Source: an uncultured Bacteroidales bacterium
GTDB lineage: Bacteria > Bacteroidota > Bacteroidia > Bacteroidales > UBA932
Length of the DNA: 11,023 bases
Reading direction: 5' to 3'
Assembly: GCA_934725285.1 (NCBI GenBank)
Contig: CAKVBK010000058.1
Coordinates: 1 to 11,023, forward strand
A program made the position numbers and the translations under genes. The notes beneath the pieces are model-generated. The model made no database searches. It was given only the letters and a program-made list of their open reading frames with translations, and was not told where the DNA came from. Of this stretch, positions 6,744 to 11,023 are shown one piece after another (positions within the stretch are counted from its first letter, which is position 1; each line of letters starts with the position of its first letter).

Positions 6744-8420
6744 TCAGAAACCGATTTTACGAACCGGTTTCTCTGACGAGATCCTTTCATCGTCACAGTA
6801 CGACCGGATTTCCTCGAAAGATGGCTCCTCTCCGGTAAGGATGGACTGTACTGTTCTCTTCCGGCAGATGTTCTCGATCTGACCACCGGACAGGTCGTAG
6901 CTTTCCGACAGGGAAAACGCCTCGTCGGCAGACAATTCCGGAATCATCGATGCCCAGATCTTCGCTCTGGATTCTTTCGACGGCCTTCCGAACTTGATCT
7001 TGTAAAGAAACCGCCTTTCAAACGCCTTGTCCAAATTGTCGGTAAGGTTGGTGGTGGCGATAAGGATTCCGTCCAGATTCTCCATCTCCTGAAGGATAAT
7101 GTTCTGGATGCTGTTCTCCATCTTGTCCACGGCACTCGTCGCGCCTTCCTTCCTGACCCCGAAAACCGCGTCAGCCTCGTTGAACAGCAGGATAGGAGCG
7201 ACATCCGAACTGTTCACCAATTCGCGATAGCTGTCGAAAAGGTTCTTGATGTTCTTCTCGCTCTCACCCACGAAGCAATCCTTGATCTTTGTGACATCGA
7301 CAGAGACGATCATCCTCCCGGTCTCTCTGGCAAGCTGGTAGACTGTCTCCGTCTTTCCGGTCCCCGGGGATCCGTAGAACAGGCAAGTGAATCCGGTACG
7401 CATTCCCTTGTCCGCCAATGCCTTTCTGACCTGCGCATACCGTTCCTCGGACAGAATCCCTCTCAAAGTTCCCACCTTACGGCCCACTTCCTCGCCATAG
7501 AACAGTTTCTTCTCTTTAATCGTCTTGGAATCAATCGTTCCTGCCACAGTCTTCTTCGACTTCCTCAAACCTCCCGCATCTTTGAATATCTCTTCTTTTA
7601 CCGAGTCCTTGATCTTGAAGTAATCCTTGGATTTGATCCCGTTCTCTGAGGAATATTCAATCAGGCCTTTACCCTGAAGCTCAAGTTCCTCTCTGGAATA
7701 TCTCGCTTTGAGCACATCCAGATCACATTCGTGATCCTCTCCGAAAATGTCCTCCAGATCGTGCCAGCCGACCATATCGTCATCCTCGCTGAAATACCTG
7801 TAGCACAGGGCGTAAAAGACGACGCGTTCACTGCTGGAGATGTATTTTTCGCCATCCAGAACACCGTATTTTCTGATCGCTGACGCTACTGATGTTTCAG
7901 GATTGTCTTGAACCAACGCATCCAGTTCCCTGAGCATCGGCTCATATTCCAGTTCGTTGGACTCACGGAGTTTCATAAGTTGTTTGAAGCGTCTCAGGAC
8001 ACCCACAGCCGTGTACCATTCCGTGCCCGGCTTGCGATAGATGCTGTCTTGGGTGATTGCCTTGACCACCTCGTCCGGGACCCTGATACCGTTACGATCC
8101 GTCTTGAGCCTGATAAGCCACCTGTCAGCCAGGACCTTAAGATCTTCGCTATACTGGAGGAACTCAAGGTAGCTCAACCCCATGAACTCCGCCAATTCAC
8201 TTTGTTCCAGCCTGTACGACGATGATTTCTCCATTATGGCTGAGAACAGGAGAGCTTGGGCTGCCGTAAGCTCAAGCCTCTTCATCAGATAGCGGATGTC
8301 TGTCATCGCCAATCTTATCCTGTCCTCCGTCAAAGACAAGGTCTCGTCACCGTCACTTCCCTTGACCTTAAGGGTGGTGATCACCGAATTCATAGATTGA
8401 ATCAAAGTCTTGTGTCTCAT
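6744..8420 (-). CDS. AAA+ ATPase with N-terminal winged-helix-like region
   Basis: A 558-residue protein with one C-terminal AAA+ domain (about 320-545). Motifs: Walker A GSPGTGKT (350-357), a Walker B-like ILLFNEAD (410-417) with N414 where most AAA+ proteins have aspartate but E415 kept, sensor 1 ATTN (455-458), arginine-finger candidates ERR (468-470) and a sensor 2 helix SGGQIENICRK (511-521). The layout resembles FtsH/Cdc48-type single AAA modules that act as hexameric remodellers, but there is no protease domain or membrane segment. The N-terminal 300 residues are helical and charged; about 47-105 (LTAAQALLFSAIMEK ... LAEFMGLSYLEFLQY) looks like a winged-helix or helix-turn-helix unit, which might bind DNA or a partner. 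Partner and substrate are unknown. It ends 12 bases from the convergent oxidoreductase and has its own -7 box upstream. Confidence 0.88.
   Translation of the reverse strand: MRHKTLIQSMNSVITTLKVKGSDGDETLSLTEDRIRLAMTDIRYLMKRLELTAAQALLFSAIMEKSSSYRLEQSELAEFMGLSYLEFLQYSEDLKVLADRWLIRLKTDRNGIRVPDEVVKAITQDSIYRKPGTEWYTAVGVLRRFKQLMKLRESNELEYEPMLRELDALVQDNPETSVASAIRKYGVLDGEKYISSSERVVFYALCYRYFSEDDDMVGWHDLEDIFGEDHECDLDVLKARYSREELELQGKGLIEYSSENGIKSKDYFKIKDSVKEEIFKDAGGLRKSKKTVAGTIDSKTIKEKKLFYGEEVGRKVGTLRGILSEERYAQVRKALADKGMRTGFTCLFYGSPGTGKTETVYQLARETGRMIVSVDVTKIKDCFVGESEKNIKNLFDSYRELVNSSDVAPILLFNEADAVFGVRKEGATSAVDKMENSIQNIILQEMENLDGILIATTNLTDNLDKAFERRFLYKIKFGRPSKESRAKIWASMIPELSADEAFSLSESYDLSGGQIENICRKRTVQSILTGEEPSFEEIRSYCDDERISSEKPVRKIGF
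6746..6772. terminator. Inverted repeat at the convergent gene ends
   Basis: AGAAACCG (6746-6753) and CGGTTTCT (6765-6772) are exact inverted copies with an 11-base loop. The hairpin starts 15 bases after the oxidoreductase stop and lies inside the last codons of the AAA+ gene. It could stop the rightward transcript from running into the opposing gene, but no T run follows, so the terminator role is uncertain. Confidence 0.35.
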
Positions 8421-8445
8421 AATCCGTGCATCTTTTTCAACGGTG

Positions 8446-8453
8446 CAAAGATA
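8446..8453 (-). promoter_or_regulatory. -7 box for the AAA+ gene
   Basis: The reverse strand reads TATCTTTG, exact for TAnnTTTG. Predicted start near 8441 gives a leader of about 21 bases to the ATG at 8420, in line with the other units in the window. No TTG occurs at the normal -33 spacing. Confidence 0.6.
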
Positions 8454-8464
8454 CTGCGAGATAT

Positions 8465-8479
8465 TGCCAAAATATGGCA
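8465..8479. promoter_or_regulatory. Operator-like inverted repeat upstream of the AAA+ promoter
   Basis: TGCCA (8465-8469) and TGGCA (8475-8479) flank AAATA. The repeat covers roughly -24 to -38 relative to the predicted start, where a -33 element would be, so a bound regulator could block or replace normal sigma contacts. This is inference from position only. The rest of 8421-8532 is AT-rich and holds nothing else I can support. Confidence 0.3.
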
Positions 8480-8532
8480 GTTCACTTCTGTGATATAGAG
8501 TAATTAAAAGAATTTGTTTTATAAAATCACCA

Positions 8533-9570
8533 TCAGTCAGTGGATTCGGGAAGGTTTTCCTCTATCATGGAATGGACTTTCTCTCCGACATCGGTGTTTC
8601 GGCAGCCGGACAATTTGACTTTTCCCATTCCATGAACGCCACGGAGCACACAGAAGCCGCCATCAGAATCGTCTACATAAGTGAGGATCTCGTCAAAGCC
8701 ATCCTCTTGACCGTAAAAGACAAAACCTTCGTCAGGAGACGATCCGAATCCCATAAAGAGCAACAACAGCGGGTCTATTTCAAAAGTTCTGGTGTTCTCG
8801 TACAGATTGAAAGCTTTGGCGTCAAACTGGAATTTTTCTCCTGAATATCTGACTTCGCCATGTCCGTCAGTGTTGAAACAGACGCGCGAAGACCTTGAAA
8901 GGCTGTCACCATATTCCTTAGTTTCAGCATCATAAGCCTGCCACCAATTGAACGACATTGAATATTCATAGCCCTTCGCTCCATCGTAAATGCCCGTCAT
9001 TGAATATATCGGAGTCCAATTCCCATCCTTTGACAGGAATATGGTATCCCCGGAGTCCAACCGTGGGATCGCCACATCGTTGCTTTCGTTGCCGATGAAG
9101 AAGAAATATTCATTGGCGCTTTTCTGCTCATAGCTTGCCCACAGTCCGTGCTTGGCTCCAGGACGGTACTCCCTCCACGTCAGACCGTCACGCACGAAGT
9201 AACCTCCTTTATAGCAATATATATCACGTCCAGAGTCAGGCATGTAGTCGTAAATCTCCTTGGTGGTGTAGATAGGCTGCCATTTCTCCCCAGGCTTGGC
9301 GTAATAGAATTGGTTGACAGCAGACTTCGGCACGCTCACCTCACATTGGGAGTTCTCAATGTTGTAGAAATGCTCCTCTTCGTTGTACTGCTCGTATGTC
9401 GCCCAGACGCCTTCTTGGAAATCCGGGCGGTATTCCTCCCAGGAATTGCCGTTCCTGATGAAATAGCCTCCGTCATAGACATACAGACCGGTAGTCTGGG
9501 CGAAGGTGCCAACCGCTGAAATGACGCAAAGGGCACAGGTGATTATGACGTACTGTAACTTCATATTCAT
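8533..9570 (-). CDS. Secreted protein with two tandem ~88-residue repeats
   Basis: A 345-residue protein that I do not recognise as a named family. Residues 1-25 are a signal peptide (hydrophobic core YVIITCALCVISAVGTFA, likely cut after FAQ), with no lipoprotein cysteine, so it is probably periplasmic or surface-exposed. Two diverged copies of one unit follow, at about 28-108 and 117-196. Shared landmarks keep an 88-residue offset: GGYF (34/122), WxEYRP (44/132), G[VL]WA[ST]YEQ (from 54/142), a conserved proline (81/169), WxPIY (97/185) and IYD (106/194). The units are rich in Tyr, Trp and Gly, suggesting a small beta module. The C-terminal third (about 200-345) is acidic and unrelated to the repeats. 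Two start ATGs, 9570 and 9564, are possible. Upstream only TAATTTG (9578-9584), one base short of a -7 box, is seen. Confidence 0.8.
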   Translation of the reverse strand: MNMKLQYVIITCALCVISAVGTFAQTTGLYVYDGGYFIRNGNSWEEYRPDFQEGVWATYEQYNEEEHFYNIENSQCEVSVPKSAVNQFYYAKPGEKWQPIYTTKEIYDYMPDSGRDIYCYKGGYFVRDGLTWREYRPGAKHGLWASYEQKSANEYFFFIGNESNDVAIPRLDSGDTIFLSKDGNWTPIYSMTGIYDGAKGYEYSMSFNWWQAYDAETKEYGDSLSRSSRVCFNTDGHGEVRYSGEKFQFDAKAFNLYENTRTFEIDPLLLLFMGFGSSPDEGFVFYGQEDGFDEILTYVDDSDGGFCVLRGVHGMGKVKLSGCRNTDVGEKVHSMIEENLPESTD

Positions 9571-9594
9571 TCAATTTCAAATTATCAACAAGTT

Positions 9595-9709
9595 GCTTCG
9601 ACAAGCTCGGCGACCAAAACATGTCTGGTTAGTGTGCATGTCGTACCACGGTCGGTGAGCCGGCCGAACCACAGAGACGGGGCATCATTGCCCGCCGAGC
9701 CGACCGAAA
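9595..9709. repeat. REP-like cluster: one inverted pair plus a third unit
   Basis: A unit centred on TTCGACAAGCTCGGCGACC (left copy 9595-9615) recurs inverted at 9650-9670 (core GGTCGGTGAGCCGGCCGAA), with 15 of 21 positions matching and a 34-base loop. A third copy at 9690-9709 has the same orientation as the second (GAGCCGACCGAA against GAGCCGGCCGAA) and lies in the last codons of the esterase fusion gene. Inside the loop CATGTC occurs twice (9620-9625 and 9637-9642). Short GC-rich imperfect palindromes between genes are typical of REP elements spread by RAYT-type transposases. No transposase is present here. The hairpin may also act as a terminator for the leftward gene upstream. Confidence 0.6.
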
Positions 9710-10677
9710 TAGGTCACGACATCCTCCCATGTCTTGAAGGCCTCCGAGCCGAAATGGATCAATGTGCCCATGAAATCCGGAGCGCCGTTCACTTCAGGCT
9801 CAGCGTCAATCAGATAGTCGGCCAGAAGAAGATTCTTGTGGTTTGTGATCGTCACACGGTTCCACACAGGGACACCAAGGTTGGTCTCGCACCAGTTCAC
9901 GACCTTCCGGCAAAGTTCCGGCGTGTTGTACGGGACTCCGGCGACAATGTGGACATCATAGTTCACGGCAAGCGCGGCGACGGACTTGGCGAAGCCGCTC
10001 GAATGATTGATTATCTTGTCACTCAGCGAGATGAACAAAACTGGTTTCTGAATATTCCTCTGTCTGTCATAGATCCATTGAATCACAGGAAGAACGGAAT
10101 GAAGGATGGCATTGTCATTGAGGTGATGCTCCCCGTCAAACCTAATCGCTTGAGGATAATGCTCGCTGAACAGATCGAAAGTGTGCACCAGCGTGTCGTG
10201 GATTCCGTAAAGCCCGAAAACTTTATCTTGATCCTCAGACGCCCGCCCGAAACAATGTGAGCTGACCTCACGGAAGTGCTCCAGAAGGGTTTTCGTGACA
10301 AGGAAAGATGTCTCTCCGTCATTACGGGGATTGTGATACTCCTGTCTACCCAAACCGTTGTTTTTCAGCAGGGTATCAGCAAGTTGAAACGCGGGGTTCA
10401 CAAGGATTCTGTCCACTCCGTAAAGCATCTCGGCGTACATCGCCCCCATCGAGGTTCCGATGATAAGGTCCGGTTTTTCCGACGCGGTCATATTCCTTAA
10501 CAGTTCCATCGCGTCGGATGGCTCGACAGGCAGGTCGGGTGCGGCCACCTCCGCCTCTGGCATCAGCAGCCTCAACGTCCTGACGCTTCCATTCTGACCG
10601 CTTGACGCGAATCCGTGCACATAAAGTATCTTCTTTCCGGCCATCAGGGCCGGGCGGGCATATTCATAAAGTTCCAT
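9685..10677 (-). CDS. YqiA/YcfP-type esterase fused to a degenerate 5'-nucleotidase (HAD) domain
   Basis: A 330-residue two-domain protein. Residues about 15-205 match YqiA/YcfP alpha/beta-hydrolases: KILYVHGFASSG (oxyanion region, HG 21-22), DLIIGTSMGAMYAEML with nucleophile S76, VNPAF (93-97), and acid/base candidates D161 (GIHD) and H184/H185 (GEHH), so the triad looks complete. Residues about 211-325 resemble the C-terminal part and core of NT5C-type 5'(3')-deoxyribonucleotidases: VTITNHKNLLLADYLID and FMGTLIHFGSEAFKTWEDVV. The nucleophile motif, normally DxDG, reads FISLSDK with S217 and S219 in place of both aspartates, and the DD after YLI is DA, so this half is probably not a phosphatase. 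The last residues FGRLGGQ are encoded by a REP-like repeat. The ATG at 10677 fits the promoter; M12 is an alternative start. Substrate unknown. Confidence 0.85.
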   Translation of the reverse strand: MELYEYARPALMAGKKILYVHGFASSGQNGSVRTLRLLMPEAEVAAPDLPVEPSDAMELLRNMTASEKPDLIIGTSMGAMYAEMLYGVDRILVNPAFQLADTLLKNNGLGRQEYHNPRNDGETSFLVTKTLLEHFREVSSHCFGRASEDQDKVFGLYGIHDTLVHTFDLFSEHYPQAIRFDGEHHLNDNAILHSVLPVIQWIYDRQRNIQKPVLFISLSDKIINHSSGFAKSVAALAVNYDVHIVAGVPYNTPELCRKVVNWCETNLGVPVWNRVTITNHKNLLLADYLIDAEPEVNGAPDFMGTLIHFGSEAFKTWEDVVTYFGRLGGQ

Positions 10678-10710
10678 AAGTCACCACTTACTCATTTTGT
10701 CATGTGTTTA

Positions 10711-10718
10711 CAAAAATA
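10711..10718 (-). promoter_or_regulatory. -7 box for the esterase fusion gene
   Basis: The reverse strand reads TATTTTTG, exact for TAnnTTTG. Predicted start near 10706 gives a leader of about 29 bases before the ATG at 10677. TTTG is present upstream but with 14 rather than 19-21 bases of spacing. Confidence 0.55.
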
Positions 10719-10751
10719 ACAATTTTCATATTCAAATGATTGGACAGACGC

Positions 10752-10782
10752 TTGAAATTCCTGACGGAAATGGCTATCTTTG
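10752..10782 (+). promoter_or_regulatory. Promoter of the NahK-like kinase (TTG-20-TATCTTTG)
   Basis: TTG at 10752-10754 and TATCTTTG at 10775-10782 are separated by 20 bases, matching the Bacteroidota -33/-7 consensus. Transcription should begin near 10787. A 25-base leader to the ATG at 10812 agrees with the 21-29 base leaders of the other units, which favours that start over the ATG at 10800. Confidence 0.7.
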
Positions 10783-10811
10783 AAAGATTGATATTTAAAA
10801 TGACACTAACT

Positions 10812-11023
10812 ATGACAGATCTGAAAAAAATAGCAGAAATTTTCGCCATCGAGGGCGAGGTCAAAGAGATAAAGCCGTTGGGCAACGGATTGATCAATGA
10901 CACGTACAAGGTTGTCACAGAGGGCGATGCGCCGGATTATGTGCTCCAGAGGATCAACAACGCCATATTCACGGACGTGGATCTGCTCCAGAGCAACATC
11001 GAGGCCGTGACCAGACATATCCG
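10812..11023 (+). CDS. Aminoglycoside-phosphotransferase-fold sugar kinase (NahK/MdsC-like), N-terminal part only
   Basis: Seventy codons are present before the right edge. IKPLGNGLINDTYKV (20-34) is the glycine-rich ATP loop of the APH/choline-kinase fold, followed by YVLQRINNAIFTDVDLLQSN (43-62), which strongly resembles the Bacteroidales proteins annotated as phosphotransferase, N-acetylhexosamine kinase (NahK)-like or MdsC. Such enzymes phosphorylate a free sugar, often N-acetylhexosamines released from mucin or glycans, in the cytoplasm. The catalytic HxD...D segment lies outside the window, so activity cannot be judged. The ATG at 10812 is preferred because of leader length and because it gives the compact N-terminus MTDLKKIAEIF; the in-frame ATG at 10800 would add four residues. 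Confidence 0.8.
   Translation, partial: MTDLKKIAEIFAIEGEVKEIKPLGNGLINDTYKVVTEGDAPDYVLQRINNAIFTDVDLLQSNIEAVTRHI

Noticed and set aside
9595..9709. CRISPR-like array
   Set aside because: Only three diverged units in mixed orientation with unequal spacing; this fits a REP-like cluster, not a CRISPR.
9634..10260. Forward open frame of 208 codons opposite the esterase fusion
   Set aside because: Antisense to the clearly conserved NT5C-like half and starts inside the REP-like repeat; no promoter box or domain supports it.

Overview
The window reads as chromosomal DNA of a Bacteroidota bacterium, most likely order Bacteroidales, at roughly 50% GC. Three things point there. Six of the eight apparent transcription units have an exact TAnnTTTG box (the Bacteroidota -7 element) just upstream. 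Most starts lack a Shine-Dalgarno sequence. The proteins resemble families common in gut and rumen Bacteroidales, for example the Gfo/Idh/MocA oxidoreductase and the NahK/MdsC-like kinase. These family calls rest on recognition by eye; no search was run.

Layout, left to right. Three leftward genes come first: an EamA/DMT permease cut by the left edge (1-896), the nucleic-acid-binding protein Tex (980-3097), and a ClC anion channel/transporter with two C-terminal CBS domains (3168-4937). A compact divergent promoter follows, in which two -7 boxes form a single 18-bp palindrome. It drives a rightward two-gene operon: a membrane-anchored, probably inactive alpha/beta-hydrolase-like protein (4987-5619) overlapping by ATGA a Gfo/Idh/MocA oxidoreductase (5616-6731). 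Facing it is a leftward block: a single-domain AAA+ ATPase with a long N-terminal region (6744-8420), a secreted protein built on two copies of an ~88-residue unit (8533-9570), and a fusion of a YqiA-type esterase with a nucleotidase-like HAD domain whose catalytic aspartates are gone (9685-10677). A rightward NahK-like kinase starts at 10812 and runs off the right edge.

Most genes look like independent housekeeping or accessory functions with their own promoters; only the 4987-6731 pair is clearly an operon. I see no CRISPR array, tRNA, rRNA, transposase, phage gene or defence cassette, and no complete new system. The points worth a second look are the esterase/pseudo-nucleotidase fusion, a strongly over-represented KGAATAT motif on both strands, a REP-like repeat cluster that reaches into the end of a gene, the palindromic divergent promoter, and the two-unit secreted protein. 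No gap between genes exceeds 300 bases.
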